Positions 34,639 to 42,846 of a stretch of 64,000 nt of DNA are shown piece by piece (position 1 is the first letter of the stretch; each line of letters opens with the position of its first letter). Location of the stretch: the NCBI GenBank assembly GCA_041653935.1, contig JBAZEO010000001.1:1116001-1180000 (forward strand), written 5' to 3'. The position numbers and the translations under genes are program-made. Under the pieces are notes generated by a model. The model was not told the DNA's origin. It saw nothing but the letters and a program-made list of their open reading frames with translations, and searched no databases. Source of the DNA: JAYEHL01 sp041653935 (GTDB lineage: Bacteria; Chloroflexota; Dehalococcoidia; E44-bin15).

Positions 34639-35360
34639 CCGAACTCCTCAGCCTTCCTCAGCAGCGGGCGTTTCTGCGGTATCCCGCTGCGACGTGGATA
34701 TTTTTCGGGCGTCGGTTTCACTTTATCGATAACGACCAGCGCCCTGTCGCCAAGCTCCGGGATTTCTATCTGGATCACCTGCTTCAATCGTCCTCCCAGA
34801 GTCCGCAATGCTACATCCGACTCGTCAACCTCCCCGCGATCATCCCTCTTTTTCATTGCGATGAACACGCCGCCGACGGTACAGAAAGGCAACGTCAGCT
34901 CAGCCAATGCAGCGAGCCTGGCAACGCCGCGCGCCAGCGCCGCATCGAAATGTTCGCGATAAATCGAATCGTGTGCCAGTTCCTCGGCGCGCCCGGTCAC
35001 AACCGACACTCCATCCAAGCCGAGAGTAGTGACAATGTGATTGAGGAAAGCAGCCTTCTTTTGAGTGGAATCAATCAATGTCAATGCGATGTCCGGATAC
35101 ACTATCTTTAATGCTATGCCGGGCAGTCCGGCGCCGGTACCTACATCGACAACGCTTGAGGGCATCTTGGAAAAGGCCAGCGAAACAGTGAGGGAATCGA
35201 GGAAGTGTTTGACCTGCACTTCGTCGTAGTCGACTATTGCAGTGAGGTTCATTCTGCGGTTCCAATCGACAAGCTCATTATAATAAGCCTGAAAAAGTTC
35301 CACCTGCCGTGCCGTAAGCGACAGGCCGAGACGGAGCGCTCCTTCGATCAGTTTCTCCAT
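34635..35360 (-). CDS. rsmG: 16S rRNA (guanine527-N7)-methyltransferase RsmG
   Basis: A 241-aa Rossmann methyltransferase. SAM motif I is VVDVGTGAGLPGIALKI near 72-88, followed by LTLIDSTQKKAAFLNHI; the early YYNELVDWNRRMNLTAI and ARGVARLAALAELTLP are family hallmarks. First gene of a two-gene reverse unit with the membrane protein. GidA/MnmG, its usual neighbour, is absent. Confidence 0.95.
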   Translation of the reverse strand: MEKLIEGALRLGLSLTARQVELFQAYYNELVDWNRRMNLTAIVDYDEVQVKHFLDSLTVSLAFSKMPSSVVDVGTGAGLPGIALKIVYPDIALTLIDSTQKKAAFLNHIVTTLGLDGVSVVTGRAEELAHDSIYREHFDAALARGVARLAALAELTLPFCTVGGVFIAMKKRDDRGEVDESDVALRTLGGRLKQVIQIEIPELGDRALVVIDKVKPTPEKYPRRSGIPQKRPLLRKAEEFG

Positions 35361-35432
35361 TTCGATAATTGTATCATTATATTACTACTCCCGCGGCATG
35401 CATACCCCCTGGCAGCATCTACTTCGACTTTC

Positions 35433-35513
35433 TACAGCTGCGGCGCGCAGAATTACTTGTATGTGCACGGCACTCCGTCCGTGCACATACATTAAGAGTC
35501 GCTAAGCGCTGTA
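35433..35513. repeat. 81-bp element B, copy 1
   Basis: Bounded by TACAGC and GCTGTA terminal inverted repeats, with a central 13-bp stem TGTATGTGCACGG (35458-35470) and complement at 35479-35491. A second 81-bp copy is at 52061-52141. Looks like a miniature mobile element remnant. Confidence 0.75.
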
Positions 35514-35610
35514 TACGGAATCCGGCATGGCCAATTACAGATATTGAGGTTTATCCCTCACCTCAGCCCTTGATTTCGAAAGGAGAGGTTAGCTCCTCAA
35601 ATAAGTGTGA

Positions 35611-35700
35611 CCCTCACCCTGACCCTCTCCCTGCGGAGGGAGAGGGAGATATTTTTAAAGCTATCCCCCCCCGACCCCCTCTTCTAAAAAGAGGGGGAAC
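35611..35700. repeat. Hairpin composite A, copy 1
   Basis: CCCTCTCCCTGCGGAGGGAGAGGG-type stem (arms CCCTCTCCCT/AGGGAGAGGG) followed by CCCCCTCTTCT and AAAAAGAGGGGG arms. Near-identical to 51887-51978. Confidence 0.75.
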
Positions 35701-35805
35701 TATTTACGAACTCACCCCAACTCTCTCTTTTGTAAAGAGAGGGCGAGCTAAGCCCTCCCTTCCTTGAGGGAAGGGAGTAAGAGGGAAAGAGATCCAAACT
35801 AAAAA

Positions 35806-35877
35806 AGTCCCCCAACGTATGGGGGATTTAGGGGGTTCGGATAATGTTTCCCCCAAGATTGGGGGACAGCAGGGGGA
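35806..35877 (+). repeat. Dispersed G/C-run hairpin repeat, copy 4
   Basis: Contains GTCCCCCAACGTATGGGGGA and the TTTCCCCC..GGGGG stem, without the 5' modules of the longer copies. Confidence 0.85.
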
Positions 35878-35981
35878 TAACCTCACTTCCCCCCATCCTG
35901 AAATTTGACCTAATCATCGCCAGCGATTAAAATATTCAGGGTCGACTTTCACATTTTGAACCATTGAGAGAGGAGCGAACA

Positions 35982-37400
35982 GTGATCGGGATAAAATCTT
36001 TTGGCGCTTATGTACCTGTTTACAGATTAAGCGAAGCTGAACTGGCCCGAGCCTGGGGCGGAAGGGGCGGAAAAGGGGAGCGGGCGACGGCCAACTACGA
36101 TGAGGATAGCCTCACAATGTCGGTGGAGGCCGCTATCGATTGTCTCACCGGATACGACCGCCAGATAGTTGACGGCCTTATATTTGCCTCCACAACCTCG
36201 CCTTACGATGAGAAGCTGGTTGCCAGCATCGTCGCCGCAGCGGTGGACCTGCGCCCTACCATCAACACGGTCGATCTGTCCAGTTCGACCAGGTCGGGAA
36301 CGGCCGCGCTCAAGATTGCCTGCGACGCGGTCAAGGCCGGATCGGCCAAGAACATGCTGGTAACCGTGGCAGACTGCCGCCTGGCGCCGCCGGCCTCCGA
36401 GTCCGAGCCCGTGTTCGGCGACGGCTCGGCCGCCTTCCTTATCGGCAGCGATGACGTGGCGGTAGAATTCTTGGATAGCTTCTCCATCTCCAGCGACTTT
36501 GTTGACGTATGGAAACGGGCGGAGGACGCCTACATCCGCACATGGGAAGACCGCTTCGTAATTGATTGCGGCTACACCGAGAAGCTGATGTACGCCATCA
36601 AAGGGCTGCTGAAGAAAACCAACATGAAAACCAGCGACTTCGCCAAAGTCGTGTTCTACGGCCCGGACGCCAGGAGCCACGGCCGATTCGCCAAAGCGCT
36701 CAAGCTTGAGGACAGCCAGGTGCAGAACCCGCTGTACGGGTACCTGGGCAACACCGGAGCCGCGCTCGCGCCCATGATGCTGATAGCGGCATTGGAAGAT
36801 GCCAAGGCCGGGGACAAGATCCTGCTGGCCAACTACGGCGACGGCGCCGACGCCTTCGTGCTTCAGGTAACCGATAAGATCGAGAAGATAAAGAACCGCA
36901 GGGGCATCAGGAAGCACCTTGCCTCCAAGATGCCGATATCCAACTACGAAAAATATATAAGATTCCGCAACCTTATGCAGGGAGAGGCCGACCGCAGGCC
37001 GCAGTACATCAGCTCGCTGCCGATGATGTGGCGCGACCGCACACAGGTGATCCCGCTGCACGGATGCAAGTGCAAAAAGTGCGGCAAGATACAGTTCCCC
37101 ATCCAGCGGATATGCGCGTACTGCCAGTCCAAGGACGAATACGACGAGGTCAGGCTTTCCGATAAGAAGGCCACCGTTTTCACCTACAGCATGGACGAGC
37201 GCGCAGTAGAGGTCGATCCGCCGCGCGTGTGGACCATCAGTGAAATCGACGGTGGCGGGCGCATCTACCTCACCATGACCGATCGCGATACATCGAAGAT
37301 CAACATCGACATGAAGGTCGAGTTTACCTTCAGAAAAATTCACGACGGTGCCGGCGTGCACAACTACTTCTGGAAGTGCCGCCCGGTGAGAGTATCATAG
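35982..37400 (+). CDS. HMG-CoA-synthase-like protein fused to DUF35, copy 1 (catalytic Cys lost)
   Basis: A 472-aa fusion: a thiolase-fold HMG-CoA synthase-like region (about 1-330) and a C-terminal DUF35 module with a CKCKKCGKIQFP...CAYCQ zinc knuckle and an OB-fold ending HNYFWKCRP. In active synthases the nucleophile lies in ACKAGT/ACYGGT; here the aligned stretch is SSTRSGT with Thr103 in its place, and the usual HQPN histidine region reads FYGPD. Start GTG 35982 has AGGAG six bases upstream and matches the paralogue at 52469. The next gene is an SCP2-type thiolase, recalling archaeal thiolase-HMGS-DUF35 complexes; here the HMGS part is probably structural or has a changed reaction. Confidence 0.88.
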   Translation: MIGIKSFGAYVPVYRLSEAELARAWGGRGGKGERATANYDEDSLTMSVEAAIDCLTGYDRQIVDGLIFASTTSPYDEKLVASIVAAAVDLRPTINTVDLSSSTRSGTAALKIACDAVKAGSAKNMLVTVADCRLAPPASESEPVFGDGSAAFLIGSDDVAVEFLDSFSISSDFVDVWKRAEDAYIRTWEDRFVIDCGYTEKLMYAIKGLLKKTNMKTSDFAKVVFYGPDARSHGRFAKALKLEDSQVQNPLYGYLGNTGAALAPMMLIAALEDAKAGDKILLANYGDGADAFVLQVTDKIEKIKNRRGIRKHLASKMPISNYEKYIRFRNLMQGEADRRPQYISSLPMMWRDRTQVIPLHGCKCKKCGKIQFPIQRICAYCQSKDEYDEVRLSDKKATVFTYSMDERAVEVDPPRVWTISEIDGGGRIYLTMTDRDTSKINIDMKVEFTFRKIHDGAGVHNYFWKCRPVRVS

Positions 37401-37414
37401 GAGGAGATGACGAA

Positions 37415-38617
37415 ATGTCAGAGAGTATTAAAGATAAAGTAGCCATCATCGGGATGGGTTGCACCAAGTTTGGAGAGCTGTGGGACAAGGACAGCTATGA
37501 CCTGGTCATCGATTGCTCCTATGACGCGTTCAAGGATGCCAACGTCGGCCCCAAGGACATTCAGGCGGCATGGGTCGGCACTATCATGGGATCGACGGCC
37601 ACCCAGCTTTCAGCCCCGTTGAAGCTCGATTATATACCGGTCACCAGGGTCGAAAATGTTTGCGCCACGGGCATGGAGTCGCTCAGAGCGGCGGCATTCG
37701 CGCTGATGGCGAAAGCATACGACGTGGTGCTCGCGGTCGGATATGAGAAACTGAAGGACACCGGATACGGCGGACTGCCAATGGCGGTCCAGGCCTCCGG
37801 CAGCGAGAAGTGGCACCCTGTGATGGGCTCCGGCGACTCGGCCCCCGGCCGTTATGCCATGGCCGCCACCCGCTACTTCCACCAGTTCGGCCTGAGCCCG
37901 GAAGAGGGCAAGCGCACGCTGGCCAAGATTTCGGTCAAGAGCCACTATAACGGCTCCCTCAACCCGCGCGCCCACCTGCGCATGCAGGTTACTGAAGAAC
38001 AGGTGATGAAGGCCCCCATGATCGCATGGCCCCTCGGCCTGTTCGACGCCTGCGGCGTGACCGACGGCGGCTCGGCGGCTGTACTGTGCCGCACCGAGGA
38101 CGCCAGGAAGTTCAAACCCAACGGCGACTTCGTCACCATCAAGGCCTTCGGCCTTTCCACCGGACCGGGCATGGGCAAGGTCAGGAGCGACTACGACTAC
38201 ACGCACTGGGAGGAGACGGTCAGGGCCTCCAAGCAGGCCTACAAGGATGCCGGAATCAAAGACCCGCGCAAAGAGATCGGCATGTGCGAGGTTCACGACT
38301 GCTTCTCCATCGCCGAGATGGTCACCTATGAAGACCTCGGCATGTGCGAGAAGGGCAAAGCCAAAGCGGACATAGAGGCCGGAGAGCTCGGGCTCAAGGG
38401 CAAGCACCCGTTCAACGTCGGCGGCGGCTTGAAGTCGTTCGGACATCCCATCGGCGCGTCGGGCATCAGGGAAGTCTTCGAAGGATACCAGGAGATCCTG
38501 GGCAAGGCCCAGTTGCCGGAACGCCAGCTCAAGGATGTTAAGTTCGCCCTCGGCCACAACCAGGGCGGAAACCCGGGCAGGTTCATCTGCAGCATCTGCA
38601 TCGTGGGCCAGCCGTAA
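37415..38617 (+). CDS. SCP2-type thiolase / lipid-transfer-like acetyltransferase, copy 1
   Basis: A 400-aa thiolase homologue. The nucleophile Cys83 is in ENVCATGMES, with His344 in SFGHPIGASG and His381 in GHNQGG, so the active site looks intact. N-terminal signature VAIIGMGCTKFGELWDKD. AGGAGGAG precedes ATG 37415. It is coupled to the HMGS/DUF35 fusion 14 bases upstream; the DUF35 domain likely channels CoA substrate. A terminator follows. Role is inferred to be C-C cleavage or condensation in an acyl-CoA pathway. Confidence 0.9.
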   Translation: MSESIKDKVAIIGMGCTKFGELWDKDSYDLVIDCSYDAFKDANVGPKDIQAAWVGTIMGSTATQLSAPLKLDYIPVTRVENVCATGMESLRAAAFALMAKAYDVVLAVGYEKLKDTGYGGLPMAVQASGSEKWHPVMGSGDSAPGRYAMAATRYFHQFGLSPEEGKRTLAKISVKSHYNGSLNPRAHLRMQVTEEQVMKAPMIAWPLGLFDACGVTDGGSAAVLCRTEDARKFKPNGDFVTIKAFGLSTGPGMGKVRSDYDYTHWEETVRASKQAYKDAGIKDPRKEIGMCEVHDCFSIAEMVTYEDLGMCEKGKAKADIEAGELGLKGKHPFNVGGGLKSFGHPIGASGIREVFEGYQEILGKAQLPERQLKDVKFALGHNQGGNPGRFICSICIVGQP

Positions 38618-38636
38618 CATCAACTAAGAGATAGCG

Positions 38637-38667
38637 AAGGGGGAGCCGCAATGGCTCCCCCTTTTTT
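38637..38667 (+). terminator. Intrinsic terminator after thiolase copy 1
   Basis: 11-bp stem AAGGGGGAGCC/GGCTCCCCCTT with a 5-base loop, followed by a T-run. Confidence 0.9.
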
Positions 38668-38686
38668 ATTTATCGTCGCCACGTAG

Positions 38687-38711
38687 GGGCACGGCGTGCC
38701 GTGTCCCTGCT
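38687..38711. repeat. Small GGGGCACGGC hairpin
   Basis: GGGGCACGGC and GCCGTGTCCC nearly complementary around GT; resembles the GTAGGGGC-type REP hairpins elsewhere in the window. Confidence 0.45.
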
Positions 38712-38725
38712 AAAAAACCTCTACG

Positions 38726-38755
38726 TTGACAAATCCCTTCGCATACATGTATATT
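38726..38755 (+). promoter_or_regulatory. Promoter of the beta-helix gene leader
   Basis: TTGACA (38726-38731), 18-base spacer, TATATT (38750-38755); transcription would start near 38763. Confidence 0.6.
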
Positions 38756-38779
38756 ATCTTAGCTTTCGTTCTATATTTA

Positions 38780-38842
38780 CCATGATAACTGAATTATGGA
38801 ACTCAACTAAGACCCTGGCCGAGTTGACCGGGGGCTTTTTTT
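38780..38842 (+). promoter_or_regulatory. Pseudoknot-terminator leader before the beta-helix gene
   Basis: A hairpin with CCAT/ATGG ends (38780-38799) is followed by CCCTGG (38813-38818) pairing with CCGGGG (38828-38833) and a seven-T run: an intrinsic terminator. TCAACT (38803-38808) can pair with AGTTGA (38822-38827) in the terminator loop, making an H-type pseudoknot. It sits between the promoter and the coding start, so it may be a small riboswitch or attenuator. No known class is recognised. Confidence 0.5.
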
Positions 38843-38890
38843 GTTGAAAAGGCTTAATAATTTATTCGATGAAGTTTTAGAGACGAAAAT

Positions 38891-41800
38891 ATGAAGAAAC
38901 TTATCGGTTTACTAGTTGTTATCTTACTAATCAGTGCCGGCATCGGCCTCGCCGCGGCGGGAGCTTCCACTCCCGAGGTTTCCGCCGTTTCCTGCGATGA
39001 TACCGACAGCGACGGTGTTGACTCCTGCTCTGATAACTGCCCAAATACATACAACCCTAGCCAGACCGACTCCGATGCTGACAGCGTCGGAGATGCATGC
39101 GACGGCTGCGACGATGACCCCTACAAAACTTCTCCCGGCATCTGCGGCTGCGGCGTCTCCGATGACGAAGATTCAGACGGCGACGGCATAGCCGACTGCA
39201 TCGACACCTGCGATGATACGATCGATTCCGACTACGATGGCACGCCCGATTGCTACGACACATGCGATGATTCGATCGATTCCGACGGCGATAGCACGCC
39301 CGACTGCAGCGACGGCTGCAACGATGACCCCTACAAAACTTCTCCCGGCATCTGCGGCTGCGGCGTCTCCGATGACGAAGATTCCGACAGCGATGGCACG
39401 CCTGACTGCGTCGACGCCTGCCCGGATGACTATGGCAAAGACGCCGACGGCTGCCCGATAACCGAGGTCTGGGTAGACGATAACTGGGCTGTAAATAGCA
39501 GCGGCGATATTGTCGATGGTCACATCTTTGGAACAGACGCCTTCGCCAAAATACAGCACGGCATTGACAATGTCTCAGGCTCAATCGTTCATGTGGCCGC
39601 GGGCACATACTACGAGAACATTGTCTTGAAGGACGGCGTTGAGCTGCTGGGCAATGGCAGCGCCAACACCACCATCGACGGCATGCGTAACGGCTCGGTC
39701 ATCACGGCAACCGACCTCGGCAATACAACGCGCGTGGACGGCTTCACCGTAACCAACGGCAGCGGTACGATTGTTTCTGTCTCTACTTATGGCGGCGGGA
39801 TGTATAACAGCAATTCCTCGCCCGCTGTCACCAACTGCACCTTCATCAGAAACTCGGCAAAATACGGCGGCGGAATGCTCAACCGACTCTATTCCTCACC
39901 CGCTGTCACCAACTGCACATTCATCAGCAACTCAGCAACAGTCTCGAACGCCTGTGGCGGCGGGATGTATAACGACCACTCTGTACCCATTATCACCAAC
40001 TGCACCTTCACTAATAACTCGGCAATATACGGCGGCGGCATAGCTAACCAAGTATCCTCGCCCGCCGTCTCCAACTGCACCTTCATCAGCAACTCGGCAA
40101 CATACGGCGGCGGAATGTCCGACGCTCTGTCAGCACCCGCCGTCTCCAACTGCATCTTCATAAACAACTCGGCCAGCGACAACGGCGGCGGAATGTATAA
40201 CATCGTATCTTCTTCGCCCACCGTCACCAATTGCGTTTTCAGCAATAACTCGGCAACAAAATACGGCGGAGGGATATATAACACCAACTCGGATCCGACC
40301 ATTACCAACTGCACCTTCACTAATAACTCGGCAATAAATAACGGCGGCGGGATGTACAGCTATGAATCCTCGCCCGCCGTCTCCAACTGCTCCTTCTCCA
40401 ACAACTCGGCTTCAAACAGCGGCGGCGGCATGTCCACCTCCGGCGTCTCAAATCCCACCATCACCAACTGCTCCTTCCAAAGCAACTCGGCAATAAAGAA
40501 CGGCGGAGGGATATATAATAGCGATTCCGTAACCCTGCCTATCATCATCGACTGCAGCTTCCAGGACAACTCGGCATTAAACGGCGGCGGCGGGATGTTT
40601 AACGCCGCATCCTCACCCACCGTCACCAACTGCTCCTTCACCAACAACTCTGCCGGCTACGGCGGCGGGATACATAACGACCAATCCTCGCCCGCTGTCA
40701 CCAACTGCTCTTTCTACAACAACTCGGCCAGTATAGACGGCGGCGGGATGTACAACTATGCCGGATCGCCAACTATCACCAACTGCACCTTCGCCAACAA
40801 CTCGGCAAACAGCGGCGGCGGGATGTACAATACCCCCCAGTCCTCACCCACTATCACCAACTGCATCCTCTGGGACGACAGCCCTAATGAAATCGCCAAT
40901 TTTCAATGCACACCAACCGTCACCTATTGCGATGTGCAAGGCGGCTACAGCGGCGATCACAATATCGATTTAGACCCCAAGTTCGTCAACGCGTCCGGCG
41001 GGGACCTGCATCTGAATGCAGGCTCACCCTGCATCGATGCGGGCAACAACTCGGCGCCTGCCGTGCCGGCAACGGACAAGGACGGGATCGCGCGCCCGCA
41101 GGACGGCAACGGTGACGGAACCGCCATCGTGGACATGGGCGCGTACGAAGATATTTACTGCGGCTACAGGGTGATCTATATAAACGGGTCGAACGGCACA
41201 ATCACGGGCAATGCGTCCCAAAACGTGTCCTGCGGCGGGAATAGCACCCCGGTCACGGCGGTCCCAGATGCAGGCTACTTCTTCACAGGCTGGAGCGACG
41301 GCGCTACCGCCAACCCACGCACCGATACCAATGTCCAAGGTAATATCAACGTCATAGCCAACTTCCACACGATAGCAGGCGGTGGCGGCGGCGGCGGAGA
41401 CGCCGGCCCGCTCTCTGCCAGCCTCTGGGTAACGGGTAACGGTAGATACTGGGGGATAACACAGGAAGGCGTCCTCCTTGAGGATGCAGTGATAACGTCG
41501 GAAGATGGCTCCGTAACCATACTAATTCCAGCTCAGACAAAAGCGTTAGGCCCTGATGGCAGGCCTATATTTGCAATTACGGTGGATCCGATCGATCCTC
41601 CGCCCGCTCCGGAAGGCATGCACATCCTGGCGGCATTCAGCTTCCAGCCCAGCGGAGCTACCTTCAGCCCGGGGATACAGATAACAATTGCCTTCGACCC
41701 CTCAGAGGTAGCGGAAGGCGAGACCGTGGCCATAGCCTTCTATAACGAGGCCACTGGCGCATGGGAAACGGTAACGGGCACAGTCGCCAACGGCATCGCT

Positions 41801-42037
41801 ACCTTTACTATGAATCACTTCACCGTCTTCGCGGTTATGGCCGGCATAGAGCAGCAATCCGTCAGCGACATTTCAACGCCTGCGCCGACATCTACTGCCG
41901 AATCCGCCGCTTCCTCTACAAATGGATCGGGCGGGTTAAACGCAGGGGCATGGGCGGGCATAGCTGTAGGCGTAATACTGGCCATCCTGATTATCATCCT
42001 GCTTTTTATGCGCTGGAGAAGGTCGCTTAACTACTAG
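38891..42037 (+). CDS. Large surface protein: thrombospondin-type Ca repeats, beta-helix, C-terminal membrane anchor
   Basis: 1048 aa. Order: signal peptide (1-25); Asp/Cys-rich thrombospondin type-3-like calcium repeats (about 35-187, for example DTDSDGVDSC); a right-handed beta-helix with many repeats of the T-N-C-T-F-x-x-N-S-A...GGGMYN kind (about 210-750), as in polymorphic outer-membrane proteins and pectate-lyase folds; a bacterial-repeat domain with FFTGWSDGA (about 757-827); a ZU5-like beta domain; a Ser/Thr linker; a membrane helix near 1017-1043 with basic tail RWRRS. Probably an adhesin or polysaccharide-active surface protein; no catalytic residues identified. Confidence 0.9.
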   Translation: MKKLIGLLVVILLISAGIGLAAAGASTPEVSAVSCDDTDSDGVDSCSDNCPNTYNPSQTDSDADSVGDACDGCDDDPYKTSPGICGCGVSDDEDSDGDGIADCIDTCDDTIDSDYDGTPDCYDTCDDSIDSDGDSTPDCSDGCNDDPYKTSPGICGCGVSDDEDSDSDGTPDCVDACPDDYGKDADGCPITEVWVDDNWAVNSSGDIVDGHIFGTDAFAKIQHGIDNVSGSIVHVAAGTYYENIVLKDGVELLGNGSANTTIDGMRNGSVITATDLGNTTRVDGFTVTNGSGTIVSVSTYGGGMYNSNSSPAVTNCTFIRNSAKYGGGMLNRLYSSPAVTNCTFISNSATVSNACGGGMYNDHSVPIITNCTFTNNSAIYGGGIANQVSSPAVSNCTFISNSATYGGGMSDALSAPAVSNCIFINNSASDNGGGMYNIVSSSPTVTNCVFSNNSATKYGGGIYNTNSDPTITNCTFTNNSAINNGGGMYSYESSPAVSNCSFSNNSASNSGGGMSTSGVSNPTITNCSFQSNSAIKNGGGIYNSDSVTLPIIIDCSFQDNSALNGGGGMFNAASSPTVTNCSFTNNSAGYGGGIHNDQSSPAVTNCSFYNNSASIDGGGMYNYAGSPTITNCTFANNSANSGGGMYNTPQSSPTITNCILWDDSPNEIANFQCTPTVTYCDVQGGYSGDHNIDLDPKFVNASGGDLHLNAGSPCIDAGNNSAPAVPATDKDGIARPQDGNGDGTAIVDMGAYEDIYCGYRVIYINGSNGTITGNASQNVSCGGNSTPVTAVPDAGYFFTGWSDGATANPRTDTNVQGNINVIANFHTIAGGGGGGGDAGPLSASLWVTGNGRYWGITQEGVLLEDAVITSEDGSVTILIPAQTKALGPDGRPIFAITVDPIDPPPAPEGMHILAAFSFQPSGATFSPGIQITIAFDPSEVAEGETVAIAFYNEATGAWETVTGTVANGIATFTMNHFTVFAVMAGIEQQSVSDISTPAPTSTAESAASSTNGSGGLNAGAWAGIAVGVILAILIIILLFMRWRRSLNY

Positions 42038-42058
42038 AGACCAAACGAAGCTAAAACG

Positions 42059-42089
42059 AAGGGGGAGCCGTTGCGGTTCCCCCTTTTTT
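42059..42089 (+). terminator. Intrinsic terminator after the beta-helix gene
   Basis: AAGGGGGAGCC with GGTTCCCCCTT (one G-U) and a following T-run; close sequence match to the terminator at 38637. Confidence 0.88.
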
Positions 42090-42100
42090 CATCGTTGATG

Positions 42101-42152
42101 CGTAGTGGCATCCTTCCATATACCTACATATCATGGAAGGACCGTGCCCCTA
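42101..42152. repeat. Imperfect 52-bp palindrome
   Basis: Inner arms CCTTCCAT (42112-42119) and ATGGAAGG (42133-42140); outer arms GTAGTGGCA and TGCCCCTAC nearly complementary. Combines the GTAGGGGC-type ends with the CCTTCCAT hairpin seen after thiC. Confidence 0.5.
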
Positions 42153-42230
42153 CATACGTGGTCGACAGGTATCCCGTTCTCCCCGTTAATAAAATTGTGC
42201 GATAATAAGGAAAAACAGAGGACAAAAGAT

Positions 42231-42674
42231 ATGTGGTACCAGGAAGACTACAATGTCGGCGAAATCATCGAATCCATGGAGCCGTACCGCGTCACGGAGG
42301 AGGAGATAATAGAGGTGGGCCGCCGCTGGGACCCCCGCCCCTACCACACGGACCCCGCCGCCGCGGCGCAGTCCATCTTCGGCAGCGTGGTGGCCTGCTC
42401 GGCGCACCTGTTCTGCATCGTCTCGTGGCTGGCGCACCACGTGGAGGACGACGTGGCCGCCGTGAGCGGCCTCGGCTGGAACAATATTAAGATGCACGCG
42501 CCCGTGCGCCCCGGCGACGAGATCTCGCTCAAGGCCCTCTGCATTGAGTCCCGGCCGTCAAAATCCCGGACGGATTGCGGCGTGGTGACGTGCAGGGATG
42601 ACTTGTTCAATCAGAAGGGGGAGCTGGTTTTTCAGGCTGATATATCATTCCTGATCATGCGACGTCCTGAATAA
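42231..42674 (+). CDS. MaoC-like hotdog dehydratase/thioesterase
   Basis: A 147-aa hotdog-fold protein resembling MaoC-type enoyl-CoA hydratases: the catalytic segment DPRPYHTDPAAAAQSIFGSV near residues 29-48 has Asp and His, and MHAPVRPGDEISLKALC is the typical central strand. It would hydrate trans-2-enoyl-CoA. I chose ATG 42231, with AGAGGA eight bases upstream; an earlier in-frame start would translate the palindrome and intergenic sequence. Last GC-rich gene before the AT-rich cassette. Confidence 0.87.
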   Translation: MWYQEDYNVGEIIESMEPYRVTEEEIIEVGRRWDPRPYHTDPAAAAQSIFGSVVACSAHLFCIVSWLAHHVEDDVAAVSGLGWNNIKMHAPVRPGDEISLKALCIESRPSKSRTDCGVVTCRDDLFNQKGELVFQADISFLIMRRPE

Positions 42675-42763
42675 GGGAAGAGAACGCTGAAGCTCCCGAT
42701 AAGGAATGCGTAATCCTCTACACACCTTAGACACTAATGAATCAATATAATAACAAGAATAGA

Positions 42764-42792
42764 TTCAAAAAGTGCCCTTGTTCGTATATAAT
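42764..42792 (+). promoter_or_regulatory. Promoter of the AT-rich four-gene cassette
   Basis: TTCAAA (42764-42769), 17-base spacer, TATAAT (42787-42792), 54 bases before the first gene. Confidence 0.6.
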
Positions 42793-42846
42793 AACATAAC
42801 ATATTAAACTTTAACCTATATTGCCGTAGACACTCATTTATGGAGC

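Larger units (their letters stand above)
35361..35981. other. 620-bp intergenic region built of repeats
   Basis: No credible gene. In order it holds an 81-bp TIR element (35433-35513), a CTCTCCCT/AGGGAGAG plus CCCCCTCTT/AAGAGGGGG composite (35611-35700), further hairpins (CTCTCTTT...AAAGAGAG near 35720-35740 and CCCTCCCTTCC/GGAAGGG near 35752-35776), and G/C-run repeat copy 4. The same three repeat types fill 51887-52356. Confidence 0.75.

Noticed and set aside
36027..37361. 444-codon open frame antisense to the HMGS-like gene
   Set aside because: Long antisense frames are expected opposite GC-rich coding sequence; it has no ribosome site and no recognisable domain.
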